Notes: generated by a model not told the origin, from the letters alone. A DNA stretch of 17,200 nucleotides from Actinomycetota bacterium (GCA_014377795.1 JACMOY010000088.1:1-17200), one strand, 5' to 3'. Positions 1 to 8,360 are shown, numbered from the stretch's first letter. Translations and numbers: made by a program.

Positions 1-144
1 CAACGCGTCCTGCACGACGAGGAGCATGAAGACCGATGGTCAGTCCGCATCGACGAACCCACCGGCCGGCCCGTCTTCGACCCACCCATCTGGACCGGCC
101 GACGCGGGGTGCCCCTGCCGCACCTGTGGTCACCTGACGGATGA
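1..144 (+). CDS. C-terminal end of an unidentified protein (partial)
   Basis: The frame is open from the first base of the window and ends at TGA 142-144, giving the last 47 residues of a protein whose start lies outside. The visible tail is polar and charged, with a DEEHEDRW stretch followed by a Pro/Gly-rich segment (TGRPVFDPP, then RRGVPLPHLW). No catalytic motif is recognisable, and I do not assign a family. Third codon positions are mostly G or C, which supports real coding. The stop overlaps the first possible ATG of the next gene (ATGA, 141-144), suggesting the two could be co-transcribed. The reading frame is fairly certain and the identity is unknown. Confidence 0.55.
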   Translation, partial: QRVLHDEEHEDRWSVRIDEPTGRPVFDPPIWTGRRGVPLPHLWSPDG

Positions 145-2495
145 GGCGCGCCGTCGGCCCTCGCCGGCCATGCCCCCGATGTGGGTCTGAATGGTGCGAA
201 GGTCGTCCCCCGTCTCAAGGTGCCCGTCATCGCCGCCGATGGCCGACCATGGCGCCCTGGTCGGATCGAGCGCGTGACGTCGCGCTCGCGCGCACGGCGG
301 AAGCATCGACCGGGGGAGCGGCCCCGCCGTCGACCGACGCCGTCCTGGTCCCGAGGAGCGAGTACGCGCGTCTGCTCCATGACGTCCGGGTCGCCGATGA
401 CAGGCTCGCCGAGGCTCAGAACCGGTTCCAGCGCCTGGTCGAGACGATGCCCGGTGTGGCGTACATCGCCCAACCGGGCGAGGACGGTGAGTGGCTGTAC
501 ATCAGTCCCCGGCTGGTCGAGCTGCTCGGCTACGAGCCGGCTGAGTGGCTGGCCGACCCGACAGCGTGGATCGGACTCACCCATCCCGAGGACCGCGAGC
601 GGGTGCTCGCCGACGAGTGGCAGTGGAGCCAGCGGACCGGCGGTGTTCACACCGCCGAGTACCGGATCCTCGCCAGTGACGGCGAGTACCGGTGGATCCG
701 GGACGCCGCGACGGCCCGCCCGGGCCACGGGCCCGACGCCAAGGCGCTGTGGTTCGGCGTCCTCTCGGACGTCACCGAGTCGAAGGAGGCGCAAGCGGCG
801 TCACTGCGCAGCGAACAGCTGCTGCGGTCAGTTCTGGAGACGGCGGAGGACGCGTTCGTGGCGCTGGACGCGCACGGAGCCGTGATCGAGTGGAACCGCC
901 GCGCCGGCCTGGTCTTCGGTCGAGCCCGTGAGGACGTCCTCGGGTGCGACCTCGTCACCCTGATCACTCCGCACCGGGTGCGTCCCAGCGACGCGCTGCG
1001 TTTACATGAGCTGCTGAGCACCGGCTCGGTCGACGCGCCGGCGACGCGGGAGGAGATCACCGCCGTCCGCGCCGACGGCACCGCGTTCCCGGCTGAGGTC
1101 ACGGTGTGGTCGACCGGTGTCGGTTCTTCCGTGCGGCACAACACCTTCATCCGCGACATCACCGAGCGCACCCAGCTGCGCGACGAGCTGAAGACGTTGG
1201 CCTTCCAGGACGACCTGACCGGGCTGGCCAACCGGACGTCGTTCTGCGGTCACCTCGAGCGGGCGCTGCGCAGGGACGATGCGGACGCATCGACTGTCGC
1301 CGTTCTGTTTCTCGACCTGGACGACTTCAAGACCGTCAACGACAGCCTCGGCCACCCCGCGGGCGACGAGGTGCTGCGCGTCGTCGCCGACCGGCTACGC
1401 ACACTGGTGCGACCCACCGACACCATCGCGCGCTTCGGGGGTGATGAGTTCGCGGTGCTGCTGCGCGCCGTCGCCGGCCCGGAGGAGGCGACGGCGGCCG
1501 CGGGCCGCCTGAGCTTGATGTTGCGTGACCCGTTCATGTTGCAGGGCCGGCGCATCGTCGTCAGCGTGAGCGTCGGCGTGGCCCTCGCGGGGACCCACGA
1601 GGGCGCTTTGGTGACGGCGCTGCTGCGGGACGCCGACGCGGCGATGTACCAGGCCAAGCGCTCGGGCAAGAACACCTGCGTGGTGTACGACCCGTTGATG
1701 CATGTCCAGGCTCTGGCCCGGCTCAACCTCAAGGCGGACCTCGAGACCGCCGTGCTCCATGGCGAGCTGTTCCTGGTCTTCCAGCCGTACTTCGCCGTCG
1801 CGGGCGGCGCCCTGGTGGGCTTCGAGGCCCTGGTCCGCTGGCAGCACCCGACCCGCGGCCTGGTCGGCCCTGCGGACTTCATCCCGCTCGCCGAGGAGAC
1901 CGGCCTGATCCACCCGATCGGGGAGTGGGTGCTGCAGGAGGCCTGTCGGCACGCGACTGCCTGGCCCGCGGCCCCGGTGGGCGGTCGCCGTCCGACGATC
2001 AGCGTCAACGTCTCAGCGGTGCAGTTCCAGGATCCCGACCTGATCGCCACGGTGTCAGCAGCGTTGCGCGACACCGGGTTGGACCCACACCGGCTGGTCG
2101 TCGAGATCACCGAGGGCGTGCTGCTGCACAAGGTCGACCAGGTCGTCACCCGGCTGCACGCGCTGCGCGAGCTGGGAGTGCGCATCGCCATCGACGACTT
2201 CGGCACCGGCTACTCGTCGCTCAGCTACCTGCAGCACCTGCCGATCGACGTCCTGAAGATCGACAAGTCCTTCGTCGACCAGCTCGGGCTCGGCGCGGAC
2301 GACTCGTCGATGGCCAAGGTCGTCATCCACATCGCGCGCACGCTGGGCTTGCAGGTCGTCGCCGAGGGGGTGGAGCGCCGCGAGCAGCACCAGGCCCTCG
2401 ACCGGCTGGGCTGCGATCTCGCCCAGGGATACCTGCTCGCCCGTCCGCTCGTGGCAGGTGACGCGGCCACCCTGTGTGCCGGCCCCCTGCCCTAG
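141..2495 (+). CDS. PAS-PAS-GGDEF-EAL c-di-GMP turnover protein
   Basis: A predicted cytoplasmic sensor enzyme that makes and/or degrades cyclic di-GMP. Two PAS domains cover about residues 93-215 (the first with a PAC-like end, ASDGEYRWIRD) and 225-340. The GGDEF domain (about 350-515) has an intact GGDEF at 433-437 and an inhibitory I-site RPTD at 424-427 with the canonical five-residue spacing. The EAL domain (about 525-775) keeps EAL at 562-564, NVS at 622-624, Glu655, the DD pair at 685-686 (DDFGTGYSS), Lys706, Glu742 and Gln762, so phosphodiesterase activity is expected. There is no membrane segment or signal peptide. The start is uncertain: ATG 141 overlaps the upstream stop, while ATG 249 would remove an Arg/Pro/Cys-rich leader (CPRCGSEWC) unlike the rest. 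Neither has a clear ribosome binding site. The stop codon overlaps that of the convergent aminotransferase gene. Confidence 0.93.
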   Translation: MRRAVGPRRPCPRCGSEWCEGRPPSQGARHRRRWPTMAPWSDRARDVALARTAEASTGGAAPPSTDAVLVPRSEYARLLHDVRVADDRLAEAQNRFQRLVETMPGVAYIAQPGEDGEWLYISPRLVELLGYEPAEWLADPTAWIGLTHPEDRERVLADEWQWSQRTGGVHTAEYRILASDGEYRWIRDAATARPGHGPDAKALWFGVLSDVTESKEAQAASLRSEQLLRSVLETAEDAFVALDAHGAVIEWNRRAGLVFGRAREDVLGCDLVTLITPHRVRPSDALRLHELLSTGSVDAPATREEITAVRADGTAFPAEVTVWSTGVGSSVRHNTFIRDITERTQLRDELKTLAFQDDLTGLANRTSFCGHLERALRRDDADASTVAVLFLDLDDFKTVNDSLGHPAGDEVLRVVADRLRTLVRPTDTIARFGGDEFAVLLRAVAGPEEATAAAGRLSLMLRDPFMLQGRRIVVSVSVGVALAGTHEGALVTALLRDADAAMYQAKRSGKNTCVVYDPLMHVQALARLNLKADLETAVLHGELFLVFQPYFAVAGGALVGFEALVRWQHPTRGLVGPADFIPLAEETGLIHPIGEWVLQEACRHATAWPAAPVGGRRPTISVNVSAVQFQDPDLIATVSAALRDTGLDPHRLVVEITEGVLLHKVDQVVTRLHALRELGVRIAIDDFGTGYSSLSYLQHLPIDVLKIDKSFVDQLGLGADDSSMAKVVIHIARTLGLQVVAEGVERREQHQALDRLGCDLAQGYLLARPLVAGDAATLCAGPLP

Positions 2496-3862
2496 GCGAA
2501 CAGCTCGCCGGCGCACTCCGCGAACGCGGCCGTGTGCTGGTCGACGTCCGCCTCGGTCGTGGCCGGACTGATCAACGCCATGTTGTGGAACGGGGTGAGC
2601 AGCAACCCGCGGTTGAGCGCGTGCAGGTGCAGGTACTGCTGCAGAGCGAAGTCGTCCGCAGCCGCCGCCTCGGCGCCGTCCCGCGGCGCAGTGCGGGCGA
2701 ACGCGTACTCGGCGCGGCACCCGATGCGGGTGACGTGCCACGGCGCGCCCGTCGCGTCGAGGACGCCCTGGACGCCGTCGGCCCAGCGCTGCGCCAGGGC
2801 GATCATTCGCTCGAAGGCGTCATCGGTGAGCACCTCGGTCATCGTCGCCCGCACGGCTGCGAGCGACAGGGCGTTACCGGCGAGGGTGCCACCGATGCCG
2901 CCGACGTCGACGTCCTCGAGGTCGACGCTGCGCTGGATGCGGTCGCTGAGCTCCTGGGTCAGGCCGAACGCCGCGGCCGGCACGCCGCCGCCGATCGTCT
3001 TGCCGACCACCACGACGTCGGGGCCGAGCCCCCAGGCGGCCGTGCAGCCGCCGGGCCCGGCGCACAGGGTGTGCGTCTCGTCCATCACGAGCAGTGCGCC
3101 GTGCTCGGACGCCAGGCGCCGCAACGCCTGGTGGAACCCGGGGTCAGGCAGCACGATGCCGATGTTCGTCATCGCCGGCTCGAGCAGGATGCAGGCCACC
3201 TCGCCGGTGGCCAGAGCCACCTCGAGCGCCGGCAGGTCGTTGAAGGGCACCACCAGCGTCGTCTCCGACGGCGGCACCGGGGGGCCGATGTTGCCGCGCC
3301 GGGGCACCACCGCGCCGTCCTCGAGCGTCGCGAACGTCTCGTCGACCGTGCCGTGGTAGCACCAGTCGAACACCAGCACCTTGGATCGACCGGTCACGTG
3401 CCGGGCGTAACGGATCACGTGCCGGTTCGCGTCGGTCGCCGAGAGCGTGAACTGCCACTGCGGCAGGCCGAACCGGCGCGCTAGCTCGGCCGCGGCGATG
3501 GGCGCGTCAGCGGTCGGCAGCATGGCCGTGATGCCGCGGCCGGCCTGATCCCTCACTGCAGCAACGGTTGCGGCTGGCGAGTGCCCGCTCATGGCGCCGG
3601 TGTCGCCCAGACAGAGGTCGACATGGTCGATGCCGTCGACGCAGGTGAAGTGCGCACCCTGAGCGGACTCGACGTAGACCGGGTAGGGGCCGGGCCACTT
3701 CACCATCCACGACATCGGCACCCCGCCGGGCATGTTGCGTCGGGCCTGCGCGTGCAGTGCCGCCGAGAGCGGACGCGCCTCGACGAACCGGCGCACCTCG
3801 CGGTCATGCAGCTCGGCGAGTCGCGCGCGGTCGACCCCGATCGTGGCCGGCTCGGCGCTCAT
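2492..3862 (-). CDS. PLP-dependent class III aminotransferase, HemL-like, substrate unknown
   Basis: A 456-residue fold-type I PLP enzyme of the class III family, closest in layout to glutamate-1-semialdehyde aminomutase and related omega/beta-amino acid transaminases. Visible landmarks are an N-terminal MPGGVPMSW segment (44-52), CYHG at 168-171 (His170 stacking on PLP), Glu228 in LLEPA, Asp261 in MDETHT (pyridine N ligand) and Lys288 in VVGKTIGGG (Schiff base). The usual SG(T/S)EA phosphate-binding stretch is replaced by SATDANR (141-147), so this is not a standard HemL. It is the second gene of a - strand operon: its ATG overlaps the gabT stop (ATGA, 3859-3862). That pairing suggests a role in GABA or another omega/beta-amino acid, but this is inference. 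Its TAG overlaps the TAG of the convergent GGDEF/EAL gene in a shared CTAG (2492-2495). Confidence 0.88.
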   Translation of the reverse strand: MSAEPATIGVDRARLAELHDREVRRFVEARPLSAALHAQARRNMPGGVPMSWMVKWPGPYPVYVESAQGAHFTCVDGIDHVDLCLGDTGAMSGHSPAATVAAVRDQAGRGITAMLPTADAPIAAAELARRFGLPQWQFTLSATDANRHVIRYARHVTGRSKVLVFDWCYHGTVDETFATLEDGAVVPRRGNIGPPVPPSETTLVVPFNDLPALEVALATGEVACILLEPAMTNIGIVLPDPGFHQALRRLASEHGALLVMDETHTLCAGPGGCTAAWGLGPDVVVVGKTIGGGVPAAAFGLTQELSDRIQRSVDLEDVDVGGIGGTLAGNALSLAAVRATMTEVLTDDAFERMIALAQRWADGVQGVLDATGAPWHVTRIGCRAEYAFARTAPRDGAEAAAADDFALQQYLHLHALNRGLLLTPFHNMALISPATTEADVDQHTAAFAECAGELFA

Positions 3863-5238
3863 CGGGCGGCGATGGCGTCCGCGAGGACGTCGAGCGCCTC
3901 ACGCAGCAGGGCGTCGTCGATCACCAGCGGCGGCAGCAGCCGCAGGACGTTGCCGAACGTCCCGCAGGTGAGCGTGACGACCCCGGCCCGGTGGCAGGCG
4001 GCGCTGATCCGCGCGGCCTCGGCGGCGTCCGGCTCGGTGGTGCCGGGCCGCACCAGCTCGATCGCCACCATGGCACCGCGGCCGCGGACGTCGCCGATCT
4101 GCGGGTGCTCGACCGCCAGGGAATGCAGGCGCGACAGCATCACGTCGCCGATGGCCTGCGCGCGGGTGGGCAGGTCGTCCTGCGCCATGGCCGAGATGGC
4201 GGCTAGGGCTGCCGCGCAGGCGATCGGGTTGCCGCCGTAGGTGCCGCCGAGGCCGCCCCCGTGGACGGCGTCCATCAGCTCGGCGCGGCCGGTGACTGCG
4301 GCGAGCGGCAGACCGCCGGCGATGCCCTTGGCCGTCGTGATCAGGTCGGGGACGACGCCCTCGTGCTCGCAGGCGAACATCGTCCCGGTGCGGCCGAAGC
4401 CGGTCTGGATCTCGTCGGCGACGAAGACGATGCCGTTGGCCTTGCACCAGTCGGCGATCGCCGGCAGGAAGCCCAGCGCCGGGACGACGAAGCCGCCCTC
4501 GCCCTGGATCGGCTCGATGACGACGGCGGCGACCTGGTCGGCGCCGACCTGCTTGTCGATGACCGCGATGGCCCGCGCGGCAGCCTCGGCGCCGCTCATC
4601 GGGGCGGCCTCGCGGAACGGGTAGCTCATCGGCGCGCGGTAGACCTCGCCCGCGAACGGCCCGAAGCCGGTCTTGTAGGGCATCGCCTTCGCGGTCATGG
4701 CCATGGTCAGGTTGGTGCGGCCGTGGTAAGCGTGGTCGAACACCACGACGGCGTCGCGACCGGTGGCGTGCCGTGCGACCTTCACGGCGTTCTCGACCGC
4801 CTCGGCGCCGGAGTTGAACAGCGCGGACTTCTTCGCGTGGTCGCCGGGAGTCACCCGGTAGAGTGCCTCGCACACGGCGACGTACCCCTCGTACGGCGTG
4901 ACCATGAAGCAGGTGTGGGTGAACCGCGCGACCTGCTCGGTGACCGCCTCGACCACGCGCGGGTTGGCGTTGCCCACGTTGACGACCGCGATACCTGACC
5001 CCAGGTCGATCAGTGAGTTGCCGTCGACGTCGATGATTACCCCGCCGCCCGCCCGCTCGACGTAGACCGGCAGCGTGGTGCCGACCCCGGACGCGACGGC
5101 TGCCATCTTGCGCTCGTGCAGCGCTCGGCTGCGCGGGCCGGGCACCTCGGTGACCAGCCGGCGCCGCTGGGGCAGGGCCGCCACCGAGTCGGACGGCAGG
5201 TCGGCCACGTGCGGACGGGTGTCGAGGGCATCGGTCAT
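3859..5238 (-). CDS. gabT: 4-aminobutyrate aminotransferase
   Basis: A 459-residue class III aminotransferase predicted to convert GABA and 2-oxoglutarate to succinate semialdehyde and glutamate using PLP. Motifs in order: NSGAEAVENAVK (142-153, PLP phosphate site), DHAYHG (168-173, His172), IEPIQGEGG (241-249, Glu247 being the usual gatekeeper glutamate of GABA-T-type enzymes), DEIQTGFGRTG (275-285, Asp275), Lys304 in TTAKG (Schiff base) and GGTYGGNP (331-338). Length and motif order are standard for GabT. The start at ATG 5238 is supported by TACGAT ending exactly six bases upstream with no ribosome binding site, as in leaderless actinobacterial genes. A succinate-semialdehyde dehydrogenase gene lies on the opposite strand less than 0.5 kb away, which supports the GABA assignment over ornithine or acetylornithine. 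Confidence 0.92.
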   Translation of the reverse strand: MTDALDTRPHVADLPSDSVAALPQRRRLVTEVPGPRSRALHERKMAAVASGVGTTLPVYVERAGGGVIIDVDGNSLIDLGSGIAVVNVGNANPRVVEAVTEQVARFTHTCFMVTPYEGYVAVCEALYRVTPGDHAKKSALFNSGAEAVENAVKVARHATGRDAVVVFDHAYHGRTNLTMAMTAKAMPYKTGFGPFAGEVYRAPMSYPFREAAPMSGAEAAARAIAVIDKQVGADQVAAVVIEPIQGEGGFVVPALGFLPAIADWCKANGIVFVADEIQTGFGRTGTMFACEHEGVVPDLITTAKGIAGGLPLAAVTGRAELMDAVHGGGLGGTYGGNPIACAAALAAISAMAQDDLPTRAQAIGDVMLSRLHSLAVEHPQIGDVRGRGAMVAIELVRPGTTEPDAAEAARISAACHRAGVVTLTCGTFGNVLRLLPPLVIDDALLREALDVLADAIAAR

Positions 5239-5244
5239 GCGCTG

Positions 5245-5250
5245 ATCGTA
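5245..5250 (-). promoter_or_regulatory. -10 element for leaderless gabT transcript
   Basis: On the - strand the hexamer reads TACGAT, matching the actinobacterial TANNNT -10 consensus. Six bases (CAGCGC) separate it from the gabT ATG, so transcription would begin at the A of the start codon. No convincing -35 or ribosome binding site was seen. The assignment rests on position and consensus only. Confidence 0.55.
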
Positions 5251-5440
5251 CTGCCCGGCTGGTCCGTGAGAAGCCCCTCACACGACCGATATCGCGACTC
5301 GCTGGGGCAGACGCGACGGATCGCGCGGCTCGCGGGATCGGCCATGGGCGCGCTGGGCGCGATGTCGGTGCGATGGGCCAGGATGGGGCTGGTCCCCGCA
5401 GCCGCGGTCGACGCGACGCGGGCCCGATGGGCCGAGCAGC

Positions 5441-5446
5441 AGGAGG
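5441..5446 (+). promoter_or_regulatory. Ribosome binding site deciding the biotinyl protein start
   Basis: A perfect AGGAGG lies five bases before ATG 5452. It fixes the start against the in-frame ATG at 5344, which would add a Met/Ala/Arg-rich stretch with no relation to the biotinyl domain. Gene-leading units elsewhere in this window mostly lack such a site, so this mRNA is leadered. Confidence 0.8.
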
Positions 5447-5451
5447 ACGTC

Positions 5452-5673
5452 ATGGCGCTGACCGAGGTCGCGAGCGAGCTCGTGGCGAACGTCCTCAGCA
5501 TCGACGTCGCGGTGGGCCAGGAGGTCCGCGAGGGCGACGCCCTGGTGATCCTGGAGTCGATGAAGATGGAGATCCCGGTGCTCGCCCCCCACGACGGCGT
5601 CGTCGCCGCGATCCGCACCGCCGCCGGTGACGTCGTCCAGGACGGCGACGTCATGGTCGTCGTGCAGGGCTGA
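5452..5673 (+). CDS. Free-standing biotin/lipoyl attachment-domain protein (TB7.3-like)
   Basis: A 73-residue protein that is little more than one biotinyl domain. The biotin acceptor is Lys38 in ESMKMEIPV (35-43), within the two-sheet barrel fold: an N-terminal VGQEVREGDALVILESMKM arm and a matching C-terminal AGDVVQDGDVMVVVQG arm, as in BCCP domains. Size and sequence resemble the mycobacterial biotinylated protein TB7.3 (Rv3221c, about 71 residues). It may act as a mobile biotin carrier for an acyl-CoA or pyruvate carboxylase encoded elsewhere, but no carboxylase subunit is in the window. It is followed after 45 bases by the gabD-type gene and is probably co-transcribed with it. The domain is certain; the partner enzyme is unknown. 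Confidence 0.88.
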   Translation: MALTEVASELVANVLSIDVAVGQEVREGDALVILESMKMEIPVLAPHDGVVAAIRTAAGDVVQDGDVMVVVQG

Positions 5674-5718
5674 CGCCCCAGTGCCGACCGTCCCCGAACA
5701 CCAACCGAGGAGCACATC

Positions 5719-7179
5719 GTGAGCGCGCGTGAGAAGTCCGTCGTCGAGTCGGTCCAGACGGGGATGTTCATCGGGGGGCAGTGGCGCGGGTCCTCGACCG
5801 GCGCCCGCCTGGACGTCGAGGACCCCTCGACCGGTGAGGTGCTGACCACGGTCGCCGACGCGAGCATCGAGGACGGCCGCGCCGCCCTGGACGCGGCGGT
5901 CGCGGCCGGCCCGTCGTGGGCGGCGACGCCCCCGCGCGACCGCGGCGAGATCCTGCGCCGCGCCTTCGAGCTGATCACCGAGCGCAAGGACGACCTCGCG
6001 CTGCTGATGACCCTGGAGATGGGCAAGCCGCTCAAGGAGTCGCTCACCGAGATCACCTACGGTGCCGAGTTCTTCCGCTGGTTCGCCGAGGAGTCCGTCC
6101 GGATCGCCGGGCGATGGCAGGTGGCCCCCAACGGCGCCACCCGGCTGTTGACGATGAAGCAGCCGGTTGGCCCCTGCTTGATGATCACCCCCTGGAACTT
6201 CCCGCTCGCGATGGGGACCCGCAAGATCGGCCCAGCCATCGCTGCCGGCTGCACGATGGTCATGAAGCCCGCGTCGCAGACCCCGCTGACGATGTTCTTC
6301 CTCACCCAGATCCTCACCGAGTGCGGCCTGCCCGACGGGGTGCTCAACGTCGTCACGACCTCGACCACCGGCGCCGTGATGGAGCCGCTGATCCGCGACC
6401 CCCGGCTGCGCAAGCTCACCTTCACCGGCTCGACCCCGGTCGGTCGGTCGCTGGTCGAGCAGTCCGCCCAGGGCCTGCTGCGGGTCTCGATGGAGCTGGG
6501 CGGCAACGCCCCGTTCCTCGTCTTCGAGGACGCCGACCTCGACAGGGCCGTCGACGGCGCGATGCTCGCGAAGATGCGCAACATCGGCGAGGCGTGCACC
6601 GCCGCCAACCGGTTCATCGTGCACGAGTCGGTCGCCGCGGAGTTCTCAGCGTGCCTCACCGAGCGGATGGCTGCGCTGAAGGTCGGCCGCGGCACCGAGG
6701 ACGGCGTCGACGTCGGCCCGCTCATCGACGGCAAGGCGCGCGACAAGGTGGCCGAGCTGGTGCAGGACGCCCTCGACCACGGCGCGAAGGTGCGCACCGG
6801 TGGGTCGGCCCGCAGCGGCAAGGGTTACTACTACGACCCGACCGTGCTCAGCGACGTGCCCGCCGACGCCCGGATCAACCACGAGGAGGTGTTCGGGCCG
6901 GTCGCCCCGATCGCCACCTCCGCCACGGACGACGAGGCCATCGCGATGGCCAACGACACCGAGCACGGCCTGGTCGCGTGCGCCTTCTCCGTGGGCCTGT
7001 CGCGCTCGATGAGCGTGGCCGAGCGGCTCGAGACGGGCATGGTCGCGATCAACCAGGGCATCGTGTCGAACCCGGCCGCGCCGTTCGGCGGGGTCAAGGC
7101 CAGCGGCTTCGGCCGCGAGGGCGGCGCCGAGGGCATCAACGAGTACCTCGAGACCAAGTACGTCGGCCTGGCCCTGTGA
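5719..7179 (+). CDS. gabD: Succinate-semialdehyde dehydrogenase
   Basis: A 486-residue aldehyde dehydrogenase predicted to oxidise succinate semialdehyde to succinate, the step after GabT. Catalytic residues are in place: Asn160 in TPWNFP, Lys183 in MKPAS, Glu259 in MELGGN and nucleophile Cys293 in GEACTAANR. Ser186 after the Lys183-Pro-Ala matches E. coli GabD, where Lys/Ser favour NADP, so NADP use is plausible (inference). The [13 protein letters not shown] neighbourhood is typical of GabD/SSADH rather than betaine-aldehyde dehydrogenases. The start is GTG 5719, with AGGAG at 5708-5712 spaced six bases. The stop overlaps the GTG of dxr (GTGA, 7176-7179), so translation of dxr is probably coupled to it. 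Substrate is inferred from family and from the nearby gabT. Confidence 0.9.
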   Translation: MSAREKSVVESVQTGMFIGGQWRGSSTGARLDVEDPSTGEVLTTVADASIEDGRAALDAAVAAGPSWAATPPRDRGEILRRAFELITERKDDLALLMTLEMGKPLKESLTEITYGAEFFRWFAEESVRIAGRWQVAPNGATRLLTMKQPVGPCLMITPWNFPLAMGTRKIGPAIAAGCTMVMKPASQTPLTMFFLTQILTECGLPDGVLNVVTTSTTGAVMEPLIRDPRLRKLTFTGSTPVGRSLVEQSAQGLLRVSMELGGNAPFLVFEDADLDRAVDGAMLAKMRNIGEACTAANRFIVHESVAAEFSACLTERMAALKVGRGTEDGVDVGPLIDGKARDKVAELVQDALDHGAKVRTGGSARSGKGYYYDPTVLSDVPADARINHEEVFGPVAPIATSATDDEAIAMANDTEHGLVACAFSVGLSRSMSVAERLETGMVAINQGIVSNPAAPFGGVKASGFGREGGAEGINEYLETKYVGLAL

Positions 7180-8360
7180 CCCCACGCCGGGTGGTGCTGC
7201 TCGGCAGCACCGGGTCGGTCGGCACCCAGGCGATCGACGTCGTCCCCGCCCACCCCGGCCGCTTCAGCGTCGCCGCCATCACGGCCGGCGGCGGTGACCT
7301 CGACCTGCTCGCGAGTCAGGCGATCGCCCTGGGGGTCGAGGCCGTCGGCGTCGCGCGGGCCGACGCCGGGCCGGCGCTGCGCGAGGCGCTGGGTCGGGCG
7401 GCCGACCAGGCCGGGCGGTCGACGTCCCGGCTGCCGCGGGTGGTGTGCGGCCCGGACGCGGCGGCCACCCTGGCGGCGGGCGAGGCCGACGTCGTCCTGA
7501 ACGGCATCACCGGCTCGATCGGCCTGGCACCGACGCTGGCCGCGCTCGAGGCCGGCAGCACGCTGGCCCTGGCCAACAAGGAGTCGCTGATCGTGGGCGG
7601 GCCGCTGGTCAAGGCGCTCGCCGGCCCCGACCAGATCCAGCCCGTCGACTCCGGGCACTCGGCGATCGCCCAGTGTCTGCGCAGCGGCAGCCCGGCTGAG
7701 GTGCGCCGGCTGGTGCTCACCGCCAGCGGTGGCCCGTTCCGTGGCCGCACCCGTGACGAGCTCGCCCACGTCACGCCGGACCAGGCGATGCAGCACCCCA
7801 CCTGGTCGATGGGCCCGATGGTCACCACCAACTCGGCGACGCTGGTCAACAAGGGACTGGAGGTCATCGAGGCGCACCTGCTCTTCGACGTCCCGATGGA
7901 CCGGATCGACGTCGTCGTGCACCCGCAGTCGGTCGTGCACTCGATGGTCGAGTTCGTCGACGGGTCGACCATCGCCCAGGCGTCCCCACCGGACATGCGG
8001 CTGCCCATCGCGCTGGCCCTGGGCTGGCCCGACCGGGTCGCCGGCGCGGCCCGCGGCTGCGACTGGACGACGGCAGCCACCTGGCAGTTCTTCCCGCTGG
8101 ACGACGACGCCTTCCCGGCCGTGCGCCTCGCCCGGCGGGTCGGGACGGCCGGGTCGACGTACCCCGCAGCGTTCAACGCCGCCAACGAGGAGGCCGTCCA
8201 GGGCTTCTGGGACGGCCGGCTCGGCTTCACCGACATCGTCGACGTCCTCACCCGCGTGGTCGACGAGCACTCGGCGCCCTCGGGTGAGCTCACCCTTTCG
8301 GCGGTGTTGCGCGCCGAGCAGTGGGCGCGGCTGCGGGCGCGTGCGATCCTGAGCGGATGA
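7176..8360 (+). CDS. dxr: 1-deoxy-D-xylulose-5-phosphate reductoisomerase, metal ligand Glu replaced by Gly
   Basis: A 394-residue enzyme of the MEP isoprenoid pathway, expected to convert DXP to MEP with NADPH and a divalent metal. NADPH loop GSTGSVG is at 10-16, [10 protein letters not shown] at 108-117 and ALANKESLI at 131-139. Substrate-site features are TASGGPF (182-188), HPTWSMG (207-213), [11 protein letters not shown] (219-229) with Glu229, and Asp158. The family signature PVDSEHSA reads PVDSGHSA here: codon GGG at 7653-7655 gives Gly160 where a metal-binding Glu (E. coli Glu152) is expected, a single base from GAG. The rest of the protein is normal and full length. The start GTG overlaps the gabD stop; the in-frame extension upstream is gabD in the wrong frame. 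The stop overlaps the protease start (ATGA). Identity is certain; activity is in doubt. Confidence 0.92.
   Translation: MTPRRVVLLGSTGSVGTQAIDVVPAHPGRFSVAAITAGGGDLDLLASQAIALGVEAVGVARADAGPALREALGRAADQAGRSTSRLPRVVCGPDAAATLAAGEADVVLNGITGSIGLAPTLAALEAGSTLALANKESLIVGGPLVKALAGPDQIQPVDSGHSAIAQCLRSGSPAEVRRLVLTASGGPFRGRTRDELAHVTPDQAMQHPTWSMGPMVTTNSATLVNKGLEVIEAHLLFDVPMDRIDVVVHPQSVVHSMVEFVDGSTIAQASPPDMRLPIALALGWPDRVAGAARGCDWTTAATWQFFPLDDDAFPAVRLARRVGTAGSTYPAAFNAANEEAVQGFWDGRLGFTDIVDVLTRVVDEHSAPSGELTLSAVLRAEQWARLRARAILSG

Noticed and set aside
171..203. CPRCGSEWC as a zinc ribbon at the N-terminus of the GGDEF-EAL protein
   Set aside because: Only three Cys in a short stretch, no second Cys pair or folded surroundings, and it probably lies before the true start at 249.
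2474..3484. + strand frame of 336 codons opposite the class III aminotransferase
   Set aside because: It overlaps a clear PLP enzyme on the other strand and reads as Arg/Gln/Val-rich antisense translation.
5344..5451. Longer N-terminus for the biotinyl protein from ATG 5344
   Set aside because: The added residues do not belong to the biotinyl fold, and a perfect AGGAGG precedes ATG 5452.
5916..7175. Upstream extension of the dxr frame through gabD
   Set aside because: The extension is Arg/Pro/His-rich and out of frame with gabD. Dxr homology begins exactly at GTG 7176.
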